From assembly GCF_002836255.1 (NCBI RefSeq), contig NZ_PJAU01000033.1, forward strand, positions 698,744 through 762,743: a stretch of DNA of 64,000 bases. The letters run 5' to 3'. The stretch is from Colwellia sp. 75C3 (GTDB lineage Bacteria; Pseudomonadota; Gammaproteobacteria; Enterobacterales; Alteromonadaceae). Below are positions 10,131 through 20,007 of this stretch, piece after piece (positions within the stretch are counted from its first letter, which is position 1; each line of letters opens with the position of its first letter). The notes under the pieces were generated by a model. That model had not been told where the DNA came from, made no database searches, and saw only the letters and a program-made list of their open reading frames with translations. A program made the position numbers and the translations under genes.

Positions 10131-10168
10131 AAAAAGCCCTAACTCTTTTGAAGGTTAGGGCCTTTTTT
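10131..10168 (+). terminator. Rho-independent terminator after the chemoreceptor gene
   Basis: Stem GCCCTAAC (10136-10143) pairs with GTTAGGGC (10154-10161), followed by a T-run; an A-run on the other side could let it work for the minus strand too. Confidence 0.88.
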
Positions 10169-10218
10169 ATTGGGCTGAAAACATAAAGCGATTATATTGA
10201 GTCGACTAAATTAGCTAA

Positions 10219-10590
10219 TTATAACTGTTTAAAATTAATCATAGTTTCACGGGAATGACCACTGGTCTTCAGCTCATTTAAGTAACTCTGCCAACGAATC
10301 TCATATTCCAAAGCTAATGTTTGGACATAGTCTTCACTATAAATAGCGCTATGTTCATCATCAAAAATAAAGCGATAACCATGCTTTGCGACGCTCTCAA
10401 TGTTGACTAACAATATATCCTTTTTATGAGCGGTAACTTGACTGGTCTTTGGTTTTTTAGTTGAGTTCGCTGGGGAGCTAACACGCAAATATTCAAAGCT
10501 AAGTTGTGTGTTTTTTATCGCTGCACTAGCTGAGAACTCAATAGTCAGATTATGTAGGGTATTATCTATAATAAAACGGGCTATTTTCAT
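10219..10590 (-). CDS. DUF971 domain protein
   Basis: 123 residues. The pattern matches DUF971 (the N-terminal domain of gamma-butyrobetaine hydroxylase-like proteins): an early strand pair, the FEYLRVSSPA block, and a closing GYRFIFDDEHSAIYSEDYV segment that replaces the usual Y-x-l-x-i-x-FdDGHdsGIYsW. It follows hslU on the same strand (68-bp gap), as DUF971 genes do in many proteobacteria, so it is probably the last gene of the hslVU transcript. Biochemical role unknown; a possible Fe-S/2-oxoglutarate link is inferred only from the domain's other context. Confidence 0.78.
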   Translation of the reverse strand: MKIARFIIDNTLHNLTIEFSASAAIKNTQLSFEYLRVSSPANSTKKPKTSQVTAHKKDILLVNIESVAKHGYRFIFDDEHSAIYSEDYVQTLALEYEIRWQSYLNELKTSGHSRETMINFKQL

Positions 10591-10658
10591 TGCAGTAAAG
10601 AACCTTTTATTTTATTTAGCTAAGATAATTTTTGATTATCTTAGCTAACACCAGACTA

Positions 10659-11990
10659 CTAAAGAATAAATCGACTCAAATCTTCATCTTTAACGACTTC
10701 ACTTAATATTTTAGTAACATAAGCTTTATCTATGCTGATCACTTCACCACTGCGTTGGTCTGCATTGAATGATAAATCTTCTACTAAACGCTCCATCATA
10801 GTATGTAAACGACGAGCACCAATGTTTTCAGTAGTCTCATTAACTTGCCAAGCCGAATCTGCAATAGCTTTAATACCATCATCGGTAAAGGCAACCGTAA
10901 CACCTTCAGTTGCGAGTAATGCAATATATTGTTCAGTAAGTGAAGCAAAAGGTTCAGTTAGAATACGAACAAAATCATCAGCTGTTAGTGCTTGTAATTC
11001 AACACGAATTGGCAAACGACCCTGTAGTTCTGGAATAAGGTCAGATGGTTTTGACATTTGAAAGGCGCCTGAGGCGATAAACAAAATGTGATCAGTTTTA
11101 ATCATACCGTGTTTAGTACTGACCGTGGAGCCTTCAACTAATGGTAGTAAATCGCGTTGGACGCCTTCACGAGAGACATCGCCGCCGCCTGAATTCTCAG
11201 CACGCTTACATATCTTGTCAATTTCATCGATAAAGACAATGCCGTTTTGCTCTACCGCATAAATAGCTTTTTGCTTGATGTCATCGTTATTAACAATTTT
11301 AGCCGCTTCTTCTTCTTGCAAAGCTTTAAGGGCATCTTTAATGTTAAGTTTACGTTTGTTGGTTTTATCACTAGACATATTTTGGAACATGTTTTGTAAT
11401 TGAGAAGTCATATCCTCCATGCCTGGCGGAGCCATTATTTCAACACCGGCAGAAGGTGCAGCTAAATCAAGTTCAACTTCTTTGTCGTCTAATTTACCCT
11501 CACGTAATTTTTTACGGAAAATTTGACGAGTATTGCTATTACTGCTTTCTTCATCATTACCAAAGCCATCACGTGCAGGAGGTAAAAGCACATCTAAAAT
11601 ACGTTCTTCAGCGGCTTCTTCAGCAAGATGTTTTACACGATCCATTTCATTTTCTTTGACCATTTTTATTGCCATATCAGCAAGGTCACGAATAATGGTT
11701 TCAACTTCTTTGCCTACATAGCCCACTTCGGTGAACTTAGTCGCTTCCACTTTAATAAATGGCGCATTGGCAAGTCTAGCTAAACGGCGAGCAATTTCAG
11801 TCTTACCAACGCCGGTTGGTCCAATCATAAGGATATTTTTAGGGGTGACTTCGTTACGTAAACCCTTGTCTAATTGCATTCTACGCCAGCGATTTCTTAA
11901 GGCGATAGCAACAGCGCGTTTGGCGTCACTTTGGCCAACAATGTGGCTATCTAATTCATGAACGATTTCACGTGGGGTCATATCTGACAT
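10659..11990 (-). CDS. hslU: ATP-dependent protease ATPase subunit HslU
   Basis: 443 residues, the usual length for HslU. It is the AAA+ unfoldase ring that caps HslV and feeds it unfolded substrates in the cytoplasm. Walker A GPTGVGKT is at residues 57-64, followed by the pore GYVGKEV loop; the intermediate I-domain lies at ~110-240, Walker [10 protein letters not shown] near 250, and the sensor-2 GARRLH motif near the C-terminus. The protein ends in SRFIL, the tail that inserts into HslV. It lies 75 bp downstream of hslV and shares its heat-shock promoter. Confidence 0.98.
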   Translation of the reverse strand: MSDMTPREIVHELDSHIVGQSDAKRAVAIALRNRWRRMQLDKGLRNEVTPKNILMIGPTGVGKTEIARRLARLANAPFIKVEATKFTEVGYVGKEVETIIRDLADMAIKMVKENEMDRVKHLAEEAAEERILDVLLPPARDGFGNDEESSNSNTRQIFRKKLREGKLDDKEVELDLAAPSAGVEIMAPPGMEDMTSQLQNMFQNMSSDKTNKRKLNIKDALKALQEEEAAKIVNNDDIKQKAIYAVEQNGIVFIDEIDKICKRAENSGGGDVSREGVQRDLLPLVEGSTVSTKHGMIKTDHILFIASGAFQMSKPSDLIPELQGRLPIRVELQALTADDFVRILTEPFASLTEQYIALLATEGVTVAFTDDGIKAIADSAWQVNETTENIGARRLHTMMERLVEDLSFNADQRSGEVISIDKAYVTKILSEVVKDEDLSRFIL

Positions 11991-12065
11991 TATTTATTCC
12001 TCGTTACTACCTGAGGAGTACTTAACTCAGACTCAGGTAATATATTAATCAATTTCAACTTAGAA

Positions 12066-12584
12066 CTATAGTTCGTCTATAGTCTGTTCTTGGTTGGTAA
12101 AGACACAGATATTGCCAGCGATAGTAAGTGATTTTTCTACTATTTCTTTAGCACTTAACTCTGTGTTTTCTAAGAGGGCAGTCGCCGCAGATTGGGCAAA
12201 ATTACCACCACTACCTATGGCTATAAGGTCATGCTCAGGCTGAATAACATCGCCATTACCGGTAATTATTAAAGAGGCTGTTTCATCGGCAACGGCTAAT
12301 AAGGCTTCAAGTTTTCTTAAGGCTCTATCACTTCGCCAGTCTTTAGCAAGCTCAACGGCAGCTTTAGTTAAATGCCCCTGGTGTTGCTCTAATTTACTTT
12401 CAAAACGCTCAAATAAAGTAAAAGCATCGGCTGTACCACCGGCAAAACCGGCGAGTACTTTACCATTATATAAACGGCGAACTTTACGGGCATTGCCTTT
12501 CATTACGGTATTGCCAAGTGATACTTGACCATCTCCGCCAATAGCCACTTTGCCATTACGTCTTACTGAAACAATAGTAGTCAC
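12066..12584 (-). CDS. hslV: ATP-dependent protease peptidase subunit HslV
   Basis: 172 residues. It is a proteasome-beta-like threonine peptidase that forms a double hexamer degrading proteins unfolded by HslU. After removal of Met1, the catalytic Thr is followed by [16 protein letters not shown] and the [12 protein letters not shown] block are also typical. First gene of hslV-hslU-DUF971. A sigma-32-type promoter lies ~38-65 bp upstream of the ATG, matching the heat-shock control known for this operon in enterobacteria. Confidence 0.98.
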   Translation of the reverse strand: MTTIVSVRRNGKVAIGGDGQVSLGNTVMKGNARKVRRLYNGKVLAGFAGGTADAFTLFERFESKLEQHQGHLTKAAVELAKDWRSDRALRKLEALLAVADETASLIITGNGDVIQPEHDLIAIGSGGNFAQSAATALLENTELSAKEIVEKSLTIAGNICVFTNQEQTIDEL

Positions 12585-12621
12585 ATTAACCTCATCTTAA
12601 CTGAATTCTTTGATGTTAATG

Positions 12622-12649
12622 TAATTGGGGTATTTATGGATTTTTCAAG
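12622..12649 (-). promoter_or_regulatory. Sigma-32 (heat-shock) promoter of hslV
   Basis: On the minus strand, CTTGAA (12649-12644) is followed by 13 bp and then CCCCAATTA (12630-12622). The E. coli sigma-32 consensus is CTTGAA, 13-17 bp, CCCCATNTA. The ATG of hslV is 38 bp downstream. The match is seen directly; sigma-32 dependence is inferred from family knowledge. Confidence 0.82.
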
Positions 12650-12659
12650 GATTGAGGGG

Positions 12660-12950
12660 AATAATTAATAGTATATCCCCGTTCAACTTGAAGATGCAGG
12701 ACTCAGCTGGAATTAGAAACGCCTTTAGGCAAGGTATTGATTGAAGATAATGGTTACTCCCTTTTCAAAATCAATAACGCAGCATAAAGCGTTTCTAAAC
12801 CAACCCTTTGGGGAAGGCTGAGTAAATCATACTCTGCGTTGTATTTCTTTTTAAGGGAATAACCCTTAATAAAAAAATACGCCTTGATTATGAATCGCTC
12901 AGACTTCCTGAAACGAGCATTTGCAAGTGGAGCGGGGATAAGTCTTGTTA
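12660..12950. repeat. Dispersed repeat sequence between hslV and ftsN
   Basis: Roughly 290 bases without a gene. Positions 12727-12817 share their sequence with the MITE-like repeats at 24283-24594 and 44861-45125, including GGCAAGGTATTGATTGAAG and the AATAACGC...GCATA block. The flanks differ from those copies, so this is a composite or partial member. An open frame on the minus strand (12754-12972) runs through it into the end of ftsN and is unlikely to be a gene. Confidence 0.65.
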
Positions 12951-13523
12951 CTACCACCCCCAAATTTGGCAACCATTGATATTATTACGTTTGAGTTTAT
13001 GTTTATGCTTTTCTGCTTGGCGTTTACGAGGGTATGGACCTAAAAATACTTTATGCCAAAGACCACTTGTACCCGTGACACTTTTCACTTGCGCTTCAAG
13101 GCCTGAAAAGGCGATGCGAGCTTTTAACGTTTCGGCTTGTTTGGCTGTTCTGAATGAGCCACATTGCATTTTATATGGGCCTTTTTCTTTGACCTCATAT
13201 TGGCCCACTTCAATTTCTTTAGTTTCTAAATCTTTAACGTAAGTCCATTTTTCTTTAGGTAGCTCAGGTAATTCGTCTGCTCTATTTTTAGCTTTGATTT
13301 CTGTCGTGACTTTAACTGGCTCAACTAGTGGCGTTTTAGTACTTGGATCTGTCTTTAGTGACCATAAACCATAGGAAAATGCAGCAATTAGCATTATAAG
13401 TAATAGGCTAATCAATTTCGATTTAAGTGGAATTCCACTAGCGTTTTTAGGTGATTTTTTACCATTACGGGTATTCTTTTTCTTTTTTGCAGGTGCGCGG
13501 GAAACGTAATCTTGATTAGCCAT
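12951..13523 (-). CDS. ftsN: FtsN-like SPOR-domain cell-division protein
   Basis: 190 residues, shorter than E. coli FtsN (319). It has a basic cytoplasmic N-terminus (KKKKNTRNGKK), one membrane helix at ~33-52 (LISLLLIMLIAAFSYGLW), a charged proline/lysine-rich linker and a C-terminal SPOR domain (~115-190) for binding denuded septal glycan; the domain carries YKMQCGSF and the VFLGPYPRKRQAE block. FtsN localises to the division site and activates septal peptidoglycan synthesis. Its position between priA and hslV is the conserved gammaproteobacterial order. The short linker region is the main difference from better-known FtsN proteins. Confidence 0.9.
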   Translation of the reverse strand: MANQDYVSRAPAKKKKNTRNGKKSPKNASGIPLKSKLISLLLIMLIAAFSYGLWSLKTDPSTKTPLVEPVKVTTEIKAKNRADELPELPKEKWTYVKDLETKEIEVGQYEVKEKGPYKMQCGSFRTAKQAETLKARIAFSGLEAQVKSVTGTSGLWHKVFLGPYPRKRQAEKHKHKLKRNNINGCQIWGW

Positions 13524-13608
13524 GAAATAGGGAGAGTCGCTAAGGGGGAAATTTTAGCTAGTGTAACCGAGCTAACATGAAAAAACACGATTACCTTAGG
13601 CTTTTTTG

Positions 13609-15819
13609 TTACCAGTTTAAATCAATGGGATCGATATCTAAGCTCCAGCGTACTTTACCTTGCCATTCATTCTTGGGTATCAATGCCAGTAGCTGTAAAA
13701 TTCCGTGGTGCAATTCTTTTCGCGATTTCGCTTGAATGATCAAGTGATACCTAAATTTACCTGCTTTTTTCTCCATTGCTGCAGGGACTGGTCCGGCAAA
13801 CTCACAACCGGTTAGTGGTTGCTGAGTTAGTGCTCGTAAAAATTTTTCTGGGTAAGAAGGATAATTTGCATCAGCCCGCAACAAGGCTTGAAAAGTAAAA
13901 GGTGGTAGTCGTGCCTGTTTTCGTTCAGTCAGTGCTTGATGAGCAAAATGGTGGTAGCCATTGTGTACTAAATCTTGCAATAAAGGATGATCTACAAAGT
14001 TACTTTGCACTAATACTTTACCTGGTTTACTAGCACGACCGGCACGTCCCGCTACTTGAATCAGAAGCTGCGCCATTTGTTCACTGGCACGAAAATCAAA
14101 GCTGAATAAAGCACCATCAACATCGAGTACCGCAACTAAGGTTACATCGGGAAAATGATGCCCTTTGGCGAGCATTTGAGTACCCACTAATAGTTGATGT
14201 TTTTTATCACTCACTTCCTGTAGTAACTTTGCCAATTCACCCTTTTTTCGAGTACTATCTCGATCTATACGTACAATAGAACTGTCAGGGAATAACTCTT
14301 CTAAGCGTGATTCTAATTGCTCTGTACCTTGACCTAATGGCGCTATACGAACGCTGCCACAACTTGGACATTGTGGAGGTATGCGTCTTTGACTGCCACA
14401 GTGATGACAAATAAGCAGCAGTTGTTTTTGATGTAAAGTATAAGGCTTATCACAACGTTGACAATCAGCAAGCCAATGACACTCCTGGCAATTGATTGCG
14501 GGTGCATATCCACGTCTGTTTAAAAATAATAATACTTGTTCGCCGCGTGCTAAGGTTTTTTTCATTTCATGCTTAAGTGTACCAGACAAGCCAAATTCAA
14601 CTTGTTGTTGGTTCATATCAATAAGCGCAATTTTAGCTTTAATACTTTTACCGGCACGATTATGAAGTTGATGGTAGCTATATTTACCTGACAACGCATT
14701 TTGTAAAGACTCAAAGCTTGGCGTCGCGCTGCCCAAAACAATAGGAATATCTAGCTGTCGAGCGCGAAGAATAGCCATATCTCGACCATGGTATCGAAAA
14801 CTATCTTGTTGTTTTAATGATGAGTCATGTTCTTCATCAATAATAATTAAACCGAGGTGATGTAAAGGTGTAAAAATTGCCGATCGCGTGCCAATTACAA
14901 TGGCAGCACAGCCTTGTTGAGCGCTTAACCAAGTGGCAAGGCGTTCTTTATCATTTAGCCCAGAATGATGCAGAGCAATAGGTACGTTAAATCGTTGCTC
15001 AAAACGGCTTAATGTTTGTGGTGTTAAACCTATCTCCGGCACTATCACTAATACTTGTTTGTTATTGGCAAGTACATCTTCCATGGCTTGTAAATAGACT
15101 TCAGTTTTACCACTGCCGGTAACGCCATCAATCAAATGGCAAGAGAAGCTTGCTAGAGAGCTGTTTATTGCGCTGACGATGATCGCCTGCTCACTGGAAA
15201 GCACTAACTTATCAGCTTGGTTGAGTGTATCTTCTTGCCAAACAAATTGGCTAACAACTTGCTCTTTTTCAATGATCAAATCTTTGCTGTGTAAAGCGTT
15301 CAACTGTGCTTTGTTATAACCCAAAGTACGAAGCTCAACCCAGCTGATGCCATGATGGCTGTTAATCATTTGATAAAGGTCATATTGTTTGGCGGCTTTC
15401 TTCGCTAACTTAGACACTAGATCGGCGCTGTTTTCACTTGGCGCTTGTGCTTGCCATACCATAGGTGGGCTTAAGCTTATATTTTCTATTTTTCTGAGTA
15501 ATATAGGTAAAGCTTGTTGGAAAACATCGCCAACGGGGTGATGATAATAATGAGCGCATAATTGTAAAAAACTAACCAGTGACTGACTTAAGTTAAAGTT
15601 ATCATTCAGGCGACCAGCTATGCTTTTAACTTTCCGCACGTCGAAATTACATTGTGCTTGTGCGTCGATAACAATACCAATAACCTTGCGCGAACCAAAA
15701 GGAACAGCAACACGCTCACCCACTTTAATTGCAGGTAAACTGAGTGTTTCAGGCACTTGATAGGTAAATAGCTGTCGCATAGGGACAGGAATAGCAACTT
15801 GAATGTATTGTTCGGGCAC
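13609..15819 (-). CDS. priA: Primosomal protein N' (PriA) replication-restart helicase
   Basis: 736 residues, full length. PriA recognises stalled or D-loop forks and reloads the DnaB helicase. Seen in order: N-terminal DNA-binding domain beginning IQVAIPVPMRQLFTYQVP, Walker A GVTGSGKTE near residue 232, DEEH box IIDEEHDSS, the zinc region with eight cysteines (CQECHWLADCQRCD, then CHHCG and CPSCGS), and helicase motifs V-VI including a QVAGRAGRA segment. Located 85 bp upstream of ftsN on the same strand and divergent from rpmE. Gene order matches E. coli, where cytR also lies in this interval; cytR is absent here. Confidence 0.98.
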   Translation of the reverse strand: MPEQYIQVAIPVPMRQLFTYQVPETLSLPAIKVGERVAVPFGSRKVIGIVIDAQAQCNFDVRKVKSIAGRLNDNFNLSQSLVSFLQLCAHYYHHPVGDVFQQALPILLRKIENISLSPPMVWQAQAPSENSADLVSKLAKKAAKQYDLYQMINSHHGISWVELRTLGYNKAQLNALHSKDLIIEKEQVVSQFVWQEDTLNQADKLVLSSEQAIIVSAINSSLASFSCHLIDGVTGSGKTEVYLQAMEDVLANNKQVLVIVPEIGLTPQTLSRFEQRFNVPIALHHSGLNDKERLATWLSAQQGCAAIVIGTRSAIFTPLHHLGLIIIDEEHDSSLKQQDSFRYHGRDMAILRARQLDIPIVLGSATPSFESLQNALSGKYSYHQLHNRAGKSIKAKIALIDMNQQQVEFGLSGTLKHEMKKTLARGEQVLLFLNRRGYAPAINCQECHWLADCQRCDKPYTLHQKQLLLICHHCGSQRRIPPQCPSCGSVRIAPLGQGTEQLESRLEELFPDSSIVRIDRDSTRKKGELAKLLQEVSDKKHQLLVGTQMLAKGHHFPDVTLVAVLDVDGALFSFDFRASEQMAQLLIQVAGRAGRASKPGKVLVQSNFVDHPLLQDLVHNGYHHFAHQALTERKQARLPPFTFQALLRADANYPSYPEKFLRALTQQPLTGCEFAGPVPAAMEKKAGKFRYHLIIQAKSRKELHHGILQLLALIPKNEWQGKVRWSLDIDPIDLNW

Positions 15820-16136
15820 TTTTAATCAGCAGGCTTGGTTATCAATAGTTAGCACTATTTTGCCCGCTGTAATCAATACTGCCAAGTAACAATGCAGCTT
15901 TCTTTCTAAATAACGCTAATAAGCCCTTTTTTAGTCAGTTTACGCTGATTTATGTTGCAGTTATTTAGGCTATCATTTATTATTCGCCCCCATTAATTTT
16001 TAACTACGTATGGTGCTTGGCATTTCGGTTTTCTTAATCAAATAAACTCTTGAGAGGTTATTTTTTAAAGGTAAACAATAAGTAAATGGCTAAGTGGCGA
16101 TACGCCCAATTTCTCTTTAAAGAGATAGAGGTTCCC
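15820..16136. other. Divergent priA/rpmE promoter region
   Basis: 317 bases between divergent genes. AT-rich, with several -10-like hexamers (for example TATCAT at 15971-15976) facing rpmE but no -35 at ideal spacing that I would defend. An in-frame ATG at 16086 lies upstream of the true rpmE start. No structured leader recognised. Confidence 0.4.
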
Positions 16137-16349
16137 ATGAAAAAAGATATTCATCCTAAATACGTTGAGTTCAATGCTACTTGTTCTTGTGGTAATGTGA
16201 TCACTACTCGTTCTACTGTAGGTAAAGACCTTCATTTAGACGTATGTTCTGCTTGTCATCCATTCTACACTGGTAAGCAAAAAGCTGCTGAGACCGGTGG
16301 TCGTGTTGATAAATTCAACAAACGTTTTGCTGCAATGGGTAAGAAGTAA
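16137..16349 (+). CDS. rpmE: 50S ribosomal protein L31 (zinc-binding type)
   Basis: 70 residues starting [12 protein letters not shown], which matches the universally conserved L31 N-terminus; the ATG at 16137 has an AGAGG ribosome-binding site, so an earlier in-frame ATG at 16086 is rejected. Zinc ligands Cys16, Cys18, Cys37 and Cys40 are all present, which marks this as the C+ (zinc-containing) L31 paralogue. The conserved FNKRF lies near the C-terminus. It binds the central protuberance of the 50S subunit. Single gene, closed by a strong terminator. Confidence 0.98.
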   Translation: MKKDIHPKYVEFNATCSCGNVITTRSTVGKDLHLDVCSACHPFYTGKQKAAETGGRVDKFNKRFAAMGKK

Positions 16350-16374
16350 ATTCTTATTAATTAGCAAAAAACGT

Positions 16375-16401
16375 AAAAAAGCGCCTTTTGGCGCTTTTTT
16401 T
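16375..16401 (+). terminator. Terminator of rpmE
   Basis: GCGCC (16381-16385), a TTTT loop and GGCGC (16390-16394), flanked by A6 and T7, so it may work in both directions. Confidence 0.9.
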
Positions 16402-16470
16402 GTGTCTGTAAATTGATGACTGTTCTCTCCGTATAAGCTCAGATATTAATTTATCTAAACGTGTAGACAT

Positions 16471-16501
16471 AAAAAAGCCCAGACAATAAATGCTGGGCTT
16501 T
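16471..16501 (-). terminator. Terminator of the DUF5117 metalloprotease gene
   Basis: AAAGCCCAG pairs with CTGGGCTTT around a 10-nt loop; on the minus strand it is followed by a T-run (A-run 16471-16476 on the plus strand) and lies ~20 bp beyond the stop codon of the gene ending at 16521. Confidence 0.85.
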
Positions 16502-16520
16502 CTGTTAAATCAATAAGTTG

Positions 16521-19082
16521 TTAAACCTTAAGTGCTTTGTTTATCATCAAGCTAATATAAGCATCTTGCGCTTTTACTGCTGTATCTTTACCAAAGCCCA
16601 TAGAAGAGCTCTTATCTAAAATCTCAGTAAGCTGACCTAGTGCCGCTGCTTTAGCTAAGTTGTCGTAAGATGATGGTTTAGCTACACCGGCAATATCAAT
16701 GAGACGTTTCACATACTCTACTTGAATATTACGGCTAGTAGAGCTACTTTTTTTACTATCAACAAAAATTGCAGTGGTTAAATCACCCATCACAGCGGTT
16801 AGCGAATAGTCATTTCCGTATAAACTCGTATCTGAAATACGCTTTAATACGTTTTTATGTAGCAGTTGGTTTAATACCGACTTTTGCATATTCAAAATCA
16901 TATCATGCGCTTTAGGATCTTCATTTTTACTGTAATAATTAAAACCACGGCGTTGGTGCTGCATATAGCTGTACAGAGGCTGCATGCTTTCTAAAGTATC
17001 ACCGGCGAACACATAACTTGTTAGGGCTTGCATAGCGGCTTGCTGTCTTTCTTTAGGTACAGGCGTATAAGGCAAGCTTTGTTCAGTATTGCTATCAACA
17101 ACGTTACGCTCAACATAAACACCACCAATTTGACGAGAAATAACATCAGCTTGGCGCTTGTATTGGCCAAAGAGTGAATTGGCTGAAATTAATAATTGTT
17201 GATGTGACTGACCATCAACTAACGTTTTATCTTTTAACTCACCCAGTAAATCTTGAATCAAAAGCATGCGGTCAGCAGCATAAGCAACAGGGTTAGATGA
17301 TAAATCTCCTGTCATAATACGTGGATCTATATGGCGACCTGGAGCGCGCATATCATCAGCATCATTACCAAAGGCTAAACCTTTCTCAGCAGAGCGGGAT
17401 AATATTTTAGCTAAACGTTCAGCTTCTTGCTCTGGATTTTCAAGGGCAACTGAATAACCGTAGTTAATAGCCCAATCGTCATATGGACCTGGTTCAGTAT
17501 GAAAGTAATCACCTTGTGTCGTGCCTTTAGGAGCAACATTAATTGGTGCATAATCCATTACCGAGCCAGTTAATATACCTTGAGTCATCGATTTATCATG
17601 GATTTCTTTTTCATCCCACATAATTGATGCTTTCATGTTGTGATTTAAACCGAGTGTATGACCAACTTCATGGAGGACTAGATGACGTAAGCCTTCTGTT
17701 AAAATGGCTTTATTTTCAATATCACTGCCGTTTGACATACTCTGGCCAAGTAAGAATCCTTGCTGTAACTCATGACCTGCACTACAGTTCAATGCATTAC
17801 TAGATCTAGGTGTTTGTTGCATCTCTTCTTCTGAATCACTAAAACCTATGCTTGCAGCGCCTTGGCTATATAAACTGCTATATATCCAACGATTTTTCAT
17901 AAATACAAATTCAAGCATGATATCCGCGCCTAACATCTCACCTGTTAATGGGTTGGCTAAAGACGGTCCATAACCACCAAAACGAGGTTGAGGTGAAGAA
18001 GTCCAACGCAATACATTATATTTTAGATCGCCAGCTTGCCAGGTGGCATCATCAGGCTGAATTTTAACTTGCAAGGCATTTTTAAAACCGGCTTTTTCAA
18101 AAGATGAGTTCCATGCTAATACTGCCTCGCTAATTGTGTCACGCCACTCTACAGGCGTGGTGTTTTCAATCCACCAAACGATAGGTTCAACAGGCTCAGA
18201 TAAAGTCGCACTTGGATCTTTTTTTACTAAATTCCAGCGATTAATGACATCTTTATAAGGAGCCCAGCTACTTGAGGTCATTTGATCATATTGAGTACCA
18301 AAATAACCAATACGGGCATCTTCATAACGTGGAGAAAACTCTTCTTTAGGCAATTCAATGAACGAGTGTTGCAACTTAATGGATACCGAACGTGGGTCGG
18401 AAACCGCGTTAGAACCATAGACACTTGGATTAGGATTGTTGAAGACATAATCGACAACAATATCAACATTATTATCGTAAGCGCGTTTAGTTAAAATTCG
18501 CGACTTCTTGCTATTTAATTTACCTACTTTAAAGCGTTTTTTAGCTTTTTTATCATCAACACGTGCCCAAGGAGATACTTTATGAAGCGCTTCACTTAAG
18601 AAAAGTTTGTCGACCTTTAAAGCTATTTGACCATCTTCTACTTTTTCAATTTTTAAACTAGCTAAAACCGCTTCACTTATATTGGCTTCTTTCGCGCGAC
18701 TAAGTGGGTTGTTTTCATCAAATTGGTAGCGAGACGTTTTCGTAATGATGTCGACACGCTCAAAGTAACGTCTAAACTCAATAATTTTCTCACCACGGTA
18801 ACCACCACGAAAATGGCCTGCATCAGCTAAGCCATCAACAGTTTGTGCAAAATGCAAAAAAGGTTTATCTAATTGACTCTCATCAAGCAGCATTAAGGTT
18901 TCACCAGTCTTTTTATCTTGATAAAAATCAAATAAGCCTAATGTTGCTGTTTTCTTCTCAATCATTTGTTCAATCGTTTGGTCTTTCTTTTTATCTTTAT
19001 CTTTTTTAGTATCATCGGCGAATGCTATTTGGCTACTGCCTAAAGCGAGTGTAAGTGCTATGGCGAGACTGGTTAATTTCAT
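16521..19082 (-). CDS. Secreted zinc-dependent metalloprotease, DUF5117/DUF5118 family
   Basis: 853 residues with a cleavable signal peptide (MKLTSLAIALTLALGSSQIAFA) and a Lys/Asp-rich start to the mature protein. The catalytic motif HEVGHTLGLNH (about residues 470-480) gives three histidine zinc ligands and the general-base glutamate, followed by a Met-turn SVMDYAPIN, as in metzincins. The upstream region with HFRGGYRGE and RRYFERVDI and the long C-terminal helical domain match the DUF5118-DUF5117-DUF4953 arrangement. Expected to hydrolyse proteins in the periplasm or outside the cell. Monocistronic, with its own terminator; next to no functional partner. Substrate unknown. Confidence 0.9.
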   Translation of the reverse strand: MKLTSLAIALTLALGSSQIAFADDTKKDKDKKKDQTIEQMIEKKTATLGLFDFYQDKKTGETLMLLDESQLDKPFLHFAQTVDGLADAGHFRGGYRGEKIIEFRRYFERVDIITKTSRYQFDENNPLSRAKEANISEAVLASLKIEKVEDGQIALKVDKLFLSEALHKVSPWARVDDKKAKKRFKVGKLNSKKSRILTKRAYDNNVDIVVDYVFNNPNPSVYGSNAVSDPRSVSIKLQHSFIELPKEEFSPRYEDARIGYFGTQYDQMTSSSWAPYKDVINRWNLVKKDPSATLSEPVEPIVWWIENTTPVEWRDTISEAVLAWNSSFEKAGFKNALQVKIQPDDATWQAGDLKYNVLRWTSSPQPRFGGYGPSLANPLTGEMLGADIMLEFVFMKNRWIYSSLYSQGAASIGFSDSEEEMQQTPRSSNALNCSAGHELQQGFLLGQSMSNGSDIENKAILTEGLRHLVLHEVGHTLGLNHNMKASIMWDEKEIHDKSMTQGILTGSVMDYAPINVAPKGTTQGDYFHTEPGPYDDWAINYGYSVALENPEQEAERLAKILSRSAEKGLAFGNDADDMRAPGRHIDPRIMTGDLSSNPVAYAADRMLLIQDLLGELKDKTLVDGQSHQQLLISANSLFGQYKRQADVISRQIGGVYVERNVVDSNTEQSLPYTPVPKERQQAAMQALTSYVFAGDTLESMQPLYSYMQHQRRGFNYYSKNEDPKAHDMILNMQKSVLNQLLHKNVLKRISDTSLYGNDYSLTAVMGDLTTAIFVDSKKSSSTSRNIQVEYVKRLIDIAGVAKPSSYDNLAKAAALGQLTEILDKSSSMGFGKDTAVKAQDAYISLMINKALKV

Positions 19083-19338
19083 TGAAAATCCTTGGGATAT
19101 GCTTTTCTTGTTATAGTTATGATAATTTACCCGTGATTTCAGGGAAAGTAACTAAGCAAACTCAGCAAAACGTAACAAGATGTTGCTGTTTAGCTGTGTA
19201 AGGTTCACATAGAATTTTTAAACTTTATAAAATACTCTTTAAACCTTTTTATCACGTTAGGTATCTTAGTTAATATCGAACATTGTTTTAGACAACTATA
19301 TTAGAGAATTATTTTGAACCAGAGAGAGGCTTTAGCAT

Positions 19339-20007
19339 TTGGATAGCCAAATAAATAAAGATAAAAAAGTCATTGATGGCAAAGCATTATTTAGTGCGAA
19401 CAAAATGAGTGCTAATAAAAATCATGGCTCTGATGATATTGACGGTGAGCAGGCCTGGATAGCACAAGCTAAGCAGGGCTCACAAAGTGCTTTTTATCAG
19501 CTCTATGAAAAACATCACCGGCAAATTTATGCGTTGTGCTGGCGAATGCTGGCAGATAAAGACAGTGCAGAAGATGTATGTCAGGAAGTTTTTGTGGTGC
19601 TGTGGCAAAAAATTAATAATTTTCGTGGCGAAAGTAAGTTTAGTACTTGGCTACATAGTGTTGCGACAAATGTAGTATTAGGGCATTTACGTAAACATAA
19701 AAACTGGTTGCAGCGTGTTTTTAGCATTGAAGAGCAAGGCACAAATATGGCAGAGCCTAGTGTTAGTTTAACTGATGACTCAACGCTGATGATATTAGAT
19801 CAGCATATTGCCCGTTTACCAGAACGAGCACGGTTAGTTTTTGTTTTGTTTGCTGTTGAAGGGTATCGCCATGAGGAAATTTCGAAGATGTTAAAAATGG
19901 CGGTAGGTTCAAGTAAATCGCAATACCACAGAGCAAGAAATTTACTACAAGAATCATTAATGGCTAGTGATTGTATATCGGTTGAGGAGGAGATGAATCA
20001 TGAGTAA
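19339..20007 (+). CDS. ECF-type RNA polymerase sigma factor
   Basis: 222 residues. Sigma region 2 spans ~50-120 (YEKHHRQIYALCWRML, the DKDSAEDVCQEVFVVLW block, FSTWLHSVATNVV) and region 4 spans ~150-205 (LPERARLVFVLFAVEGYRH, EEISKMLKMAVGSSKSQ). There is a 35-40 residue charged N-terminal extension. The annotated start is a TTG preceded by AGAGAGAGG; ATG codons further in (for example MSANKNH) are alternatives. The next gene starts 8 bases before this stop and encodes a membrane protein, the usual sigma/anti-sigma arrangement. It likely controls its own operon and the DUF4097 gene. Confidence 0.9.
   Translation: MDSQINKDKKVIDGKALFSANKMSANKNHGSDDIDGEQAWIAQAKQGSQSAFYQLYEKHHRQIYALCWRMLADKDSAEDVCQEVFVVLWQKINNFRGESKFSTWLHSVATNVVLGHLRKHKNWLQRVFSIEEQGTNMAEPSVSLTDDSTLMILDQHIARLPERARLVFVLFAVEGYRHEEISKMLKMAVGSSKSQYHRARNLLQESLMASDCISVEEEMNHE

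Noticed and set aside
11456..11961. Several plus-strand frames inside hslU
   Set aside because: They are antisense to a conserved, full-length gene.
12754..12972. Minus-strand open frame of 72 codons overlapping the end of ftsN
   Set aside because: It runs through dispersed-repeat DNA and has no family pattern or ribosome-binding site.
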